A stretch of DNA of 64,000 nucleotides from Streptomyces sp. 130. Its GTDB lineage: Bacteria; Actinomycetota; Actinomycetes; Streptomycetales; Streptomycetaceae. Of this stretch, positions 37,371 to 44,139 are shown piece by piece; within the stretch, counting starts at the first letter, position 1; every line of letters starts with the position of its first letter. Made by a program: the position numbers and the translations under genes. The notes beneath the pieces are model-generated. The model made no database searches. It saw only the letters and a list, made by a program, of their open reading frames with translations, and was not told the DNA's origin. The DNA lies in the NCBI RefSeq assembly GCF_007096885.1, contig NZ_VJNO01000020.1:1-64000 (forward strand). The letters are read 5' to 3'.

Positions 37371-37418
37371 GGACGGTGCCACGGACGTTGCCAGGGACGC
37401 TCTACCCGACGCGGGACG
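37371..37418. promoter_or_regulatory. iterated GGACG words, possible regulator sites
   Basis: GGACG recurs at 37371, 37383, 37395 and 37414, the first three at exact 12-base spacing, with GGACGGTGCCA and GGACGTTGCCA sharing further bases. They fill the 160-base divergent promoter region between the XRE regulator and the peptide gene, so they may be its binding sites. Confidence 0.4.
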
Positions 37419-37507
37419 TCCCGATGTGGTGTTTTAGCGAGGTTTCACCGTCCCACCGACGGGTTTCAGCATCGGGGCCCGCACCTTCAAACGAAGGAGG
37501 AATCCGA

Positions 37508-37681
37508 ATGCCCCCACAACAGGCACGCACCGAGGCGGCCACCGCTGCGGCGGAATGCTTCGACATCCGATCACTGACTGAAGTCATGGCGCGCACGCTC
37601 CCGCAGGCCGGACTGGACCGAATGACCTCGGAGAAGGTCGAGGAAGTCATGGCCGTCGCGGCGCTGACCGCGCACATCTAG
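37508..37681 (+). CDS. 57-residue peptide, first gene of the PP-loop/HisRS cassette
   Basis: A short gene with an excellent ribosome site (GAAGGAGGA, 37490-37498, about 9 bases before ATG 37508). The product has an Ala/Gln/Thr-rich head, one Cys (17), a helical middle (IRSLTEVMARTLPQAGLDR, then SEKVEEVMAVAAL) and ends LTAHI, with its only His next to last. No signal peptide or membrane helix. No family recognised. A strong hairpin follows immediately, then PP-loop and HisRS-like genes in the same direction; this is how many peptide-precursor or carrier-protein operons look, but no modification chemistry is shown. Confidence 0.65.
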   Translation: MPPQQARTEAATAAAECFDIRSLTEVMARTLPQAGLDRMTSEKVEEVMAVAALTAHI

Positions 37682-37687
37682 AAGCAG

Positions 37688-37723
37688 CGGCCCCGTCCCT
37701 GTGCACCCGGCGGGACGGGGCCG
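37688..37723 (+). terminator. hairpin between peptide gene and PP-loop gene
   Basis: A perfect 12-base stem (CGGCCCCGTCCC with GGGACGGGGCCG) around a 12-base loop, 6 bases past the peptide stop and 45 bases before the next start. No U-tract. It may act as a partial terminator or RNA stabiliser, giving more peptide mRNA than enzyme mRNA. Confidence 0.75.
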
Positions 37724-37768
37724 ACTGCGCACAGCCGCCGCGCATATCCGACGACACTGGAGACGCAC

Positions 37769-39013
37769 ATGGTCACGCTCGATCACGTCACGATGCTGTT
37801 CTCGCAAGGCGCCCGGAGCCCGAAATCCCAGGATCTGCTGACACTGGCCGACGTCCTTCTCGCCCACCGGCTTCCCCCCAGCCTGTTCCAGGCATACGAG
37901 GTGCCCGGTGACGGCAGCCTCGAGCCGATTCCCATTTCGGCGACCTTGGCAGAGGTGCAGGACGACCGGCAGGTCATTCTTCAGTGCATCCGCAATACCG
38001 ACATCGACGCGATTGATCCCGGCAGGGTGGAGACCGTGGAACATGGCCGGAATCCGGCCGTTGCGATGTACGACTTTCAGTGGGCCGATGATGCGAAACG
38101 ACCCACTCATCGCGTCCACGCCCTGGATGCCGAGCGGGCACAGGAGATCGTCTTCTCCAGGATCTGCGACTTCCTCACCGACCACGCCGCGACTCCGCCT
38201 CTGGTGGCCGGCATCTCCGGCGGGGGTGACTCCAACACCCTCGTGCAGGGCACCCACCGCTATGTGGCCAAGCACGGTCTGGACCCGTCGGAAGTGGTGT
38301 GCTTCACGCTGACGATGAAGCCGATCTGGCCTGAAGCGGCTACCGAGCGGGCAGCGGCACTCTGCGCGGAGGCAGGCTTCGCACATCGGGTGCTTCACCC
38401 CGACGAGATCGCGATGTTGCTGGGGATGAGCAAAGGCCCGGACGAGCTGTGGCGCGAACTCTCCAGCCGCTACAGTCCGGATCTGGCACATTTCTTCGCC
38501 ACGTTCCTGATCAATCTCGTCGGCCGGGCGCTCTGCGAGGAGATCGGCGGATCTCGGCTGATGGTCGGCTACAACCGCGAGGACGTCGCGGCGGAACTGC
38601 TGTTCTGCCTGATCAATGGCCGCCGTCCCATGCCGTTCCCGGTCCGCCGCACCGGTAGCACTGACGTACTGATGCCCGTATGGGACGTCCCCAAGGGCAT
38701 GCTCGATGCCTGCTACCCGCGCTTCTCGGAGGAAAATTACAGCGAACGGGTGGACTCCTCCGCCGTACGCCGGTCGTCGATCTACTACATGGCCCACGGC
38801 ATCGATGCCCTCGTACCCTCCATGTCGCTGTCGCTGATGACCGGCGTGAAGAAGCTGATGGACCAGTTGAGCGGCTGGGAACAGCTCACGGAGATCGAAG
38901 GGACTCCGCTGATGCACACCGGCTACGGCGACCAGGAGCAAGTGCACGAGCTGCTGTCGACGCTGGCCCGATACTTCCCCAGCTGGCGCCTCGACCGCTC
39001 AACGGCGAAGTAG
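37769..39013 (+). CDS. PP-loop (ATP pyrophosphatase) superfamily protein
   Basis: 414 residues. The ATP-pyrophosphatase signature SGGGDS lies at about residues 150-155 (VAGISGGGDSNTLVQG), with LMVGYNREDVAAELL further on. The first ~100 residues (DLLTLADVLLAHRLPPSLFQ, ATLAEVQDDRQVILQ) look somewhat like a beta-grasp ThiS/MoaD fold, an inference only. PP-loop enzymes adenylate a carbonyl for amidation, thiolation or ligation; it lacks the CxxC zinc knuckles of tRNA thiolases, so amide-forming or ligase chemistry is possible. TGGAGA precedes ATG 37769. Third positions hold more A/T than neighbours, suggesting acquisition. Not a known tilS, guaA or queC. Confidence 0.78.
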   Translation: MVTLDHVTMLFSQGARSPKSQDLLTLADVLLAHRLPPSLFQAYEVPGDGSLEPIPISATLAEVQDDRQVILQCIRNTDIDAIDPGRVETVEHGRNPAVAMYDFQWADDAKRPTHRVHALDAERAQEIVFSRICDFLTDHAATPPLVAGISGGGDSNTLVQGTHRYVAKHGLDPSEVVCFTLTMKPIWPEAATERAAALCAEAGFAHRVLHPDEIAMLLGMSKGPDELWRELSSRYSPDLAHFFATFLINLVGRALCEEIGGSRLMVGYNREDVAAELLFCLINGRRPMPFPVRRTGSTDVLMPVWDVPKGMLDACYPRFSEENYSERVDSSAVRRSSIYYMAHGIDALVPSMSLSLMTGVKKLMDQLSGWEQLTEIEGTPLMHTGYGDQEQVHELLSTLARYFPSWRLDRSTAK

Positions 39014-39059
39014 GCTACGCGCATTCAACCGACCTAGACGCCAACGGAGTACACCGCGC

Positions 39060-40373
39060 ATGGGCAAGGCCGCTCAGCCCCCGTCCGGAACCCGCGACTT
39101 CCTCGCAGATGATCTCCGTCGCCGTAAGCATGCGTTCGACACTCTGGCCGAGATCTTCGAACGCTACGGCTTCGACCCGCTGGAGACTCCGGCGTTCGAG
39201 AACCTTTCGGTGATCACCGGAAAGTACGGAGAGGAGGCCGCCCGTCTGATCTTCAAGATCCTCAAGCGCGGCATCCATGAGTCCAGCGGGCAGGCGGACC
39301 TTGCCCTGCGCTACGACCACACGGTTCCCCTGGCCCGCGTCATCGCGACCCATGGATCGAAGCTGCCGCAGCCCTACAAGCGCTACGCCATCGGCCCGGT
39401 GTGGCGGGCGGACCGCCCGCAGGACGGCCGCTTCCGGGAATTCGTTCAGTGCGACATCGACACGGTCGGCTCCCATTCGCCCCTGGCGGACGCCGAAATC
39501 GTCCTCGCGCTCGCGGACGGCCTCGACGCGCTCGGCGTGGAGGGCTTCACCTTCAACGTCAACTCGCGACGAGCGCTGCACGCGCTGCTGGATGTCTACG
39601 GTGTCGCCCCGCAGGCGGCGACCACCGTGCTGGCCACTCTGGACAAGCTCGACAAGGTGAGCCCGGACGCCGTCGCCAAGGAACTGGCGACCGGCGCGGC
39701 CGGTCTGCCGACGGAGACTGCCGACAGCCTCGTTGCCGACGTCACCGCCGACGACCGCGACGTCATCCGTGAGCGGTTGTCCTCCGCCGAGGGCGGGACA
39801 GCGGGTCTTGCCGAGATCGACACCCTCATCCAACTGGTGACCGATGCCGGCCTCCCGGCCGGCCGGATCGCCTACAGCCCGAGCATGGTCCGTGGGCTGG
39901 ACTACTACACGGGCGTGATCTATGAAGCGACCGCCCCCTCCTACCCGGGCTCCATTTGCGCGGGTGGCCGCTACGACAAACTGGTCGCCACGCTCGGCGG
40001 CCCGGACATGCCCGCGTGCGGCGGTTCCATCGGTGTCGAGCGCATCCTCGCCGTCCAGAGCCACGAGACCGCCACCCCTCGCGGACTGGACGTCGCCGTT
40101 CCCGCACTCGTCGATGAAACCTCCGTGGCAACCCTGGCCGCGCAGCTGCGGCGAGAGGGCCTGCGCACCGGTGTCTTCCTCGGTACGTCGAAGAAGCTGG
40201 CCCGCCAACTGAAGTGGGCGGCCGACCAGCACGCCCGCGTCGTCGCGATCCTGGGACCCGACGAGGAGGCTGCCGGAACCGTCACGGTACGGAACATGAC
40301 GACTGGCGAGCAGACCACCGTGGCCCAATCGGCCGTAGCAGACCATGTGCGCCGGCTGCTGGTGGACCGATAG
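39060..40373 (+). CDS. hisS: histidyl-tRNA synthetase, second divergent copy
   Basis: 437 residues of class II HisRS: GTRDFLADDLRRRKHAF at the start, motif 2 AIGPVWRADRPQDGRFREF, the histidine-binding SMVRGLDYYTGVIYEA, motif 3 ACGGSIGVERILA and a C-terminal anticodon-binding domain (about 345-437). Motif 2 continues VQCDIDTVG, more like eukaryotic/archaeal HisRS (QCDFDIAG) than the usual bacterial HQLGVEVFG. Streptomyces carry a housekeeping hisS elsewhere, so this is probably a paralogue: a resistant copy, or an enzyme supplying His-tRNA or histidyl-adenylate to the neighbouring PP-loop/peptide pathway. 46 bases after the PP-loop gene. Confidence 0.85.
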   Translation: MGKAAQPPSGTRDFLADDLRRRKHAFDTLAEIFERYGFDPLETPAFENLSVITGKYGEEAARLIFKILKRGIHESSGQADLALRYDHTVPLARVIATHGSKLPQPYKRYAIGPVWRADRPQDGRFREFVQCDIDTVGSHSPLADAEIVLALADGLDALGVEGFTFNVNSRRALHALLDVYGVAPQAATTVLATLDKLDKVSPDAVAKELATGAAGLPTETADSLVADVTADDRDVIRERLSSAEGGTAGLAEIDTLIQLVTDAGLPAGRIAYSPSMVRGLDYYTGVIYEATAPSYPGSICAGGRYDKLVATLGGPDMPACGGSIGVERILAVQSHETATPRGLDVAVPALVDETSVATLAAQLRREGLRTGVFLGTSKKLARQLKWAADQHARVVAILGPDEEAAGTVTVRNMTTGEQTTVAQSAVADHVRRLLVDR

Positions 40374-40400
40374 AAGGGCCCTCCAGGACGGGTGACTCGC

Positions 40401-40428
40401 TCCGGGCACCGGTTCCCCGGCGCCCGGA
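40401..40428 (+). terminator. weak hairpin after hisS
   Basis: TCCGGGC pairs with GCCCGGA around a GC-rich loop, 27 bases past the stop of the HisRS gene. Confidence 0.45.
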
Positions 40429-40502
40429 GGTTCCGGGGCTGAAAGCCCAACGACACCCGGACGGGCACCTTATGGTCCGCGACCGCCTCTGAGCGGGCGC
40501 CC

Positions 40503-40964
40503 CTAAACTCCCGTCACGTCCAGAGCCGTTCCGTACAGCCGGTCCACCTTCAGCCGGATGACCACCCGGCGCTCGGCCACCAGCTGCTCAAGGAACACGT
40601 CCTCGTCCTCGGGTCGCGCGGCCGGCGGGATCATGCCGAGCAGCTCCCGCCCGACCGCGTCGCCCGGAGCGGTCGTGACCTCGGAGACCTCGGCCGTACC
40701 CTCGGCCACCGCGAACGACCACACGTCGTCACCCCGTACGTGCAGCGCCGCGTGCGGGTCGCGGCGCAGGTGCGAGACCTTGACCCGTTCCGCGGTCGTG
40801 GAGAACCGCGCGACGCGGGCCTCCGCGTCCCAGCTGTACAGCATGGTCGTCAGGTGCGGGTGGCCGCTGCGCTTGACGGTGGCGAGCGTGCCGAACTGCT
40901 GCGTCCCCAGCAATTCGGACAGGGAGGCGTCGGACAGGGAGCGCGGCGCGGGTCCTTGAGTCAT
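40503..40964 (-). CDS. PPOX-class F420-dependent oxidoreductase
   Basis: 153 residues of the split-barrel pyridoxamine 5'-phosphate oxidase-like fold: LLGTQQFGTLATVKRSGHPH, LTTMLYSWDAEARVARFSTT, ERVKVSHLRRDPHAALHVRG, and a C-terminal LKVDRLYG. Actinobacterial members of this size bind F420 or flavin and reduce small substrates or quench reactive species. ATG 40964 (MTQGPAPRSLSD) is a typical start. Single gene facing the HisRS gene. Confidence 0.85.
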   Translation of the reverse strand: MTQGPAPRSLSDASLSELLGTQQFGTLATVKRSGHPHLTTMLYSWDAEARVARFSTTAERVKVSHLRRDPHAALHVRGDDVWSFAVAEGTAEVSEVTTAPGDAVGRELLGMIPPAARPEDEDVFLEQLVAERRVVIRLKVDRLYGTALDVTGV

Positions 40965-41015
40965 GACGGGCTCAACGCCCGTTCCCAGCAAGGGATTCCC
41001 TTTCTAAGCAGCCCT

Positions 41016-41461
41016 TTACAGCTGCTCGGACAGGGACGCCCGAAACGCGGACCACGCGGTGGGGGTGAGTACGAGGACGGGGCCGGCGGCCCGCTTGGAG
41101 TCGCGGACGGCGACGGTCCCGGGGACGTTGCGGGCGACCTCGACACAGTCCTTCTCCAAGGTGCTGTGGCCGCCGAGGCGGCCACGACGAGGCTGTTGGG
41201 CTCCGGTGCGTCCGGTTCAAAGCGCGCGGCGACCAGGTCTGCGGCCTGATCCTCACAACCGCATGCCTTGCACCATGCGAGGATGTCCTCAGCGGTCGGA
41301 GCGGTTCTCGCGTTCATGATGCGAGACGATTTCGACGCACTCCATCCACAGCGTCCGGCCAGGTCGAGCTTGGTCAGGCCGGCATCCCGGCAGATTTCCG
41401 TAAGCCGGTCCGCGAGAGCCTGCCGGGCCTGCTGAGCGCTGGACGACGCGGAGTGAGCCAT
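41016..41461 (-). pseudogene. chimeric relic: XRE head, NUDIX fragment, DUF397 tail
   Basis: From ATG 41461 the frame gives a clean XRE helix-turn-helix (ADRLTEICRDAGLTKLDLAG, then AEDILAWCKACGCEDQAADL), as in Streptomyces XRE-DUF5753 regulators, but the DUF5753 half is missing. Positions 41215-41170 match 45 of 46 bases of the NUDIX gene start (DAPEPNSLVVAASA). After that the DUF397 tail [20 protein letters not shown] continues in a different frame to a stop at 41016. The DUF397 part has no start and is about 95% identical over 100 bases to the intact copy at 42338. Hence a recombination scar; a truncated 166-residue XRE protein may still be made (to 40961). Confidence 0.7.
41170..41215. repeat. 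46-bp direct repeat, copy in the XRE/DUF397 relic
   Basis: Second copy of the repeat at 36524-36569; both ends coincide with the points where the relic changes from XRE-like to NUDIX-like and from NUDIX-like to DUF397-like sequence. Confidence 0.85.
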
Positions 41462-41474
41462 GGTGGGGCAGAGC

Positions 41475-42005
41475 TCAGGCAGGCCGGTATTCGGCGTGCG
41501 GGACTGCACGCTCCCAAGCTGCCTCGTACGCCGACGCATACTGCTTGGCCAGTTCCGCGTCCCGGACGACCTCCATGCGCGGCCCGGTCCACTGGCCCTC
41601 GCCACTGAAGTGGTTCAGGATCACCGTCTCTTCGTCCATGACCCAACCGTCCAGGACGGGGAGAAGCAGCCCCCGCGCCCGGGACCGGGGGAGCCAACGC
41701 ACGTCCTCACCGGCGGCGACGTTGGTGTACGTGCCGTCGTACTCGTAACGCACGTAGTCGCTCAGCGGTTCGGACACCACGCGCAGCCGACGCAGGACCA
41801 CGCCTCTGGCCGTCGCCTCGGCGACCACGTCGAGCCACGGCCGCCACCACGCATCACGGTCTGCGCGGTCGTACCGATGCCCGGCCTGCCATCGGACGAA
41901 CTCCGGGTCGTCGCGCATGTAGCTGTCCCGCATTTCCAGGTGCATCGCCGAGCGCTGCGCCCTGGCAAGGCATTCACGTACCGCCGTTGCCACCGTTGAC
42001 CTCAC
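41475..42005 (-). CDS. DUF6879 family protein
   Basis: 176 residues like the Streptomyces DUF6879 family: SAMHLEMRDSYMRDDPEFVR, ARGVVLRRLRVVSEPLSDYV, YEYDGTYTNVAAGEDVRWLP, and a late VLDGWVMDEETVILNHFSGE. These proteins commonly sit next to XRE-DUF5753 regulators, as here; function unknown. GTG 42005 overlaps the preceding gene by 32 bases; GTG 41993 with a better GAGGT site is an alternative. Confidence 0.75.
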   Translation of the reverse strand: MRSTVATAVRECLARAQRSAMHLEMRDSYMRDDPEFVRWQAGHRYDRADRDAWWRPWLDVVAEATARGVVLRRLRVVSEPLSDYVRYEYDGTYTNVAAGEDVRWLPRSRARGLLLPVLDGWVMDEETVILNHFSGEGQWTGPRMEVVRDAELAKQYASAYEAAWERAVPHAEYRPA

Positions 42006-42240
42006 TGTCCGGCCGGGGGATGAACTGAAGCATGTTCGCCGGGAGGCGGATCACACTCTCGTGGGCCGGGATGTCAGTCGAGTGCCCGGGCACCGACCCG
42101 ACCTCCTGAGCCTGCCTGACGGTTTCCTCGTCCGCCGTCCAGGACTGGATGACCAGGTCGCCACTGGTCTCATCGAGCCAGATCGTAGGCGATCCGTCGT
42201 CCGGGGTATTCGGCCAGATGCCAAGGAACTTCAGCGCCAC
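41974..42240 (-). CDS. small conserved Streptomyces protein upstream of DUF6879
   Basis: 88 residues: VALKFLGIWPNTPDDGSPTI, WLDETSGDLVIQSWTADEE, then VIRLPANMLQFIPRPD. The same small protein type is found beside DUF6879/XRE genes in many Streptomyces genomes; no function known. GTG 42240 follows GGAGGTGG at 6 bases, which fixes the start. Its 3' end overlaps DUF6879, indicating coupling. Confidence 0.7.
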   Translation of the reverse strand: MALKFLGIWPNTPDDGSPTIWLDETSGDLVIQSWTADEETVRQAQEVGSVPGHSTDIPAHESVIRLPANMLQFIPRPDSEVNGGNGGT

Positions 42241-42337
42241 GGGATGCCACCTCCATCGGTCGGCAGAACATGCGTGGGAGAGCGTCACGTTCATGCCCGC
42301 GCACCGTCAAGGGCGCCTTCCCCGCCATAGGGGGCGG

Positions 42338-42517
42338 CTACGGCCGGAGCAGCCCCGTCCGAAACGCGTGCCACGCGGTGGGGGTGAGTACGAGGACCGG
42401 GCCGGCGGCCCGCTTGGAGTCGCGGACGGCGACGGTCCCGGGGACGTTGCGGGCCACTTCGACGCACTCGCCGTTTCCACTGCTGTAGCTGGACTTGACG
42501 AACTCGAAGTGTGGCAC
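42338..42517 (-). CDS. DUF397 protein
   Basis: 59 residues of DUF397: [52 protein letters not shown]397 proteins are partners of XRE-DUF5753 regulators in Streptomyces developmental control (the WhiJ/BldB-type circuits) and some pairs behave like toxin-antitoxin couples. GTG 42517, with AAGGAG just before it, lies 2 bases after the XRE stop, so the two are translated together. Confidence 0.85.
   Translation of the reverse strand: MPHFEFVKSSYSSGNGECVEVARNVPGTVAVRDSKRAAGPVLVLTPTAWHAFRTGLLRP
42359..42460. repeat. DUF397 direct repeat, intact copy
   Basis: About 100 bases nearly identical to 41040-41140 in the relic, 1.3 kb away in the same orientation; the two DUF397 tails were duplicated or gene-converted recently. 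Confidence 0.8.
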
Positions 42518-42519
42518 GA

Positions 42520-43443
42520 CTACAACTCCTTGCGGATTCGCTCCATCAGAGCGATGGAATCGCGGGGAGCGAGTCCGTTCCTGGCGATACGACCGAACGT
42601 GACGTTGTGCCGTTCGGCATCCGTCTCGCTTTCCAGCCACAGCGTAGACGACGTGGTGTCCATGTAGACCACGTCCATGGCACCTGGTTCAGCGAACGAA
42701 ACGACGCTGAATGCGCCGGTCATGCCCGGGTGGGACCCGGCGAGGAACGGAACAATTTGCACGGTGACATTTGGCTCGTTCGCCGCCTCTACCAGGCGCT
42801 CCAACTGCGCGCGCATCACGTCCCGGCCTCCGACCAACTGGCGCAGGGCCCCTTCCGAAACGATCGCCCACAGCGCGAGCGGCTTGTCGTCCACCAATCG
42901 CTCCTGCCGTGCGATCTTTGCCTCGACGAAGCGCTCGATCTCGTCCGGGTCGTCCCAGTCCGCGTTACCCACGGCGAGCGCCCTGGCGTAGTCCCGGGTT
43001 TGAAGCAGTCCGGGCACAAAAGCACCCTGCCAGGTTCTGATCTGGGTCGCGATGTCCTCGAGTGCGACGTACTCGACCAGCGACCGCAGCTCCGGGTACT
43101 GGTTCCACCAGCCCTTGGCCTTGCGGCGCTCCCGGTCCAACCTGGCGACCTCCAGCAACCGGCCGAGCAGCTTCGCGTCCGTAAGGCCGTAGAACTCACA
43201 CAGAGTGCGGATGTCCGGGTCCCTCATCGGCACCCAGCCACGCTCCATCTTGACGATCTTCGAGTTCGTGGCGCTGATGACCTGCGCGGCTTGCTGCTGA
43301 GTTTTGCCCGAAGCGTCCCGCAGGCGCAGCAGCTCGCTACCAAGCCTGCGGCCCAGAACAGTTGACGACCGATTACCTAGCTGAGTCGCTCGATTCACCG
43401 GCTCAGTCTCTCGCGCTGCGCGCACGGACGTCGACCCGATCAC
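42520..43443 (-). CDS. XRE-DUF5753 transcriptional regulator
   Basis: 307 residues: an XRE helix-turn-helix ([37 protein letters not shown]) and a DUF5753 domain (about 110-300; [40 protein letters not shown]). Forms a unit with the downstream DUF397 gene and is divergent from an HATPase anti-sigma-like gene, the classical three-gene Streptomyces arrangement. GTG 43443 is followed by an in-frame GTG 43395 which may be the true start. Its probable operator is the palindrome at 43449-43464. Confidence 0.87.
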   Translation of the reverse strand: MIGSTSVRAARETEPVNRATQLGNRSSTVLGRRLGSELLRLRDASGKTQQQAAQVISATNSKIVKMERGWVPMRDPDIRTLCEFYGLTDAKLLGRLLEVARLDRERRKAKGWWNQYPELRSLVEYVALEDIATQIRTWQGAFVPGLLQTRDYARALAVGNADWDDPDEIERFVEAKIARQERLVDDKPLALWAIVSEGALRQLVGGRDVMRAQLERLVEAANEPNVTVQIVPFLAGSHPGMTGAFSVVSFAEPGAMDVVYMDTTSSTLWLESETDAERHNVTFGRIARNGLAPRDSIALMERIRKEL

Positions 43444-43448
43444 CCGTT

Positions 43449-43464
43449 GGAGACAATTGTCTCC
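43449..43464. promoter_or_regulatory. perfect 16-bp palindrome, probable XRE operator
   Basis: GGAGACAATTGTCTCC is self-complementary and lies 5 bases upstream of the XRE GTG and 147 bases upstream of the HATPase start. Unusually AT-containing for this region. Confidence 0.6.
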
Positions 43465-43611
43465 GTTTCACTTGCCGCAATCCTCGGGTCGTCGCTACTT
43501 TCAGTTCAGACCCGCTGGCACAGCGCAAGGAAACAGCGGAAGCGCACCGTCCTGCCCGCAAGGGCACACGACGGCACTGCCACCGCTCCCACTCCACAGG
43601 AAGGCCCACCC

Positions 43612-44139
43612 ATGCCCACACCCGCAGAGGCCCCCCAGGACAACCCCCCGCTCCACGAGGACCGCCTCGACTACACCCCCACCGCCCGCAGCGTCACCCT
43701 CGCCCGCCGGCGCGCCGCGCGGCTCGTCACCGCCTGGGGGCACCCCCACCGCGCCGACGAAGCCGCCCTCCTCGTCTCCGAGTTGGCGACCAACGCGCTC
43801 ATCCACGGCAGCCTGCGCGGGCGACTCTTCCGGGTCCGCCTCACCGTCACCGGCACCGCCCTCCGTATCGAGGTCAGCGACCCGCGAGGGGAACGGCTGC
43901 CCGGGCTCCGTGAGGCGGACCGGGACGAGTGCTACGGGCGCGGGCTCGTCATCGTGGACGCCGTCGCCGACCGGTGGGGCGTCGAGCCGCGCACCGTGGG
44001 GAAGACCGTGTTCGCCGAACTCGCGCTACGGACGGCGGAGGAGGCGCCGATGGGCCCGCAGCGGCTCGGCTCGGAGGCCGGGGCGGGTTCCGGTCAGGCG
44101 GCGGGCCGGACGACGATGACCCGTCGCCCACGCGTGTGA
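43612..44139 (+). CDS. HATPase (RsbW-like) regulatory protein
   Basis: 175 residues with the Bergerat ATP-binding fold of anti-sigma kinases: ADEAALLVSELATNALIHGS (N box), IEVSDPRGERLPGLREADRD and GRGLVIVDAVADRWGVE (G box). It may bind a sigma or anti-sigma partner or the neighbouring XRE/DUF397 proteins. AGGAAGG before ATG 43612 supports this start over a longer reading. The last 46 bases overlap the convergent oxidoreductase gene. Confidence 0.87.
   Translation: MPTPAEAPQDNPPLHEDRLDYTPTARSVTLARRRAARLVTAWGHPHRADEAALLVSELATNALIHGSLRGRLFRVRLTVTGTALRIEVSDPRGERLPGLREADRDECYGRGLVIVDAVADRWGVEPRTVGKTVFAELALRTAEEAPMGPQRLGSEAGAGSGQAAGRTTMTRRPRV

Noticed and set aside
39060-40373. Housekeeping hisS
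   Set aside because: Motif 2 is eukaryote/archaea-like, the context is accessory, and Streptomyces hisS normally lies elsewhere; not excluded until the whole genome is checked.
41016-41169. Second intact DUF397 gene
   Set aside because: No start codon between the in-frame TGA near 41215 and the conserved part; only the tail is present.
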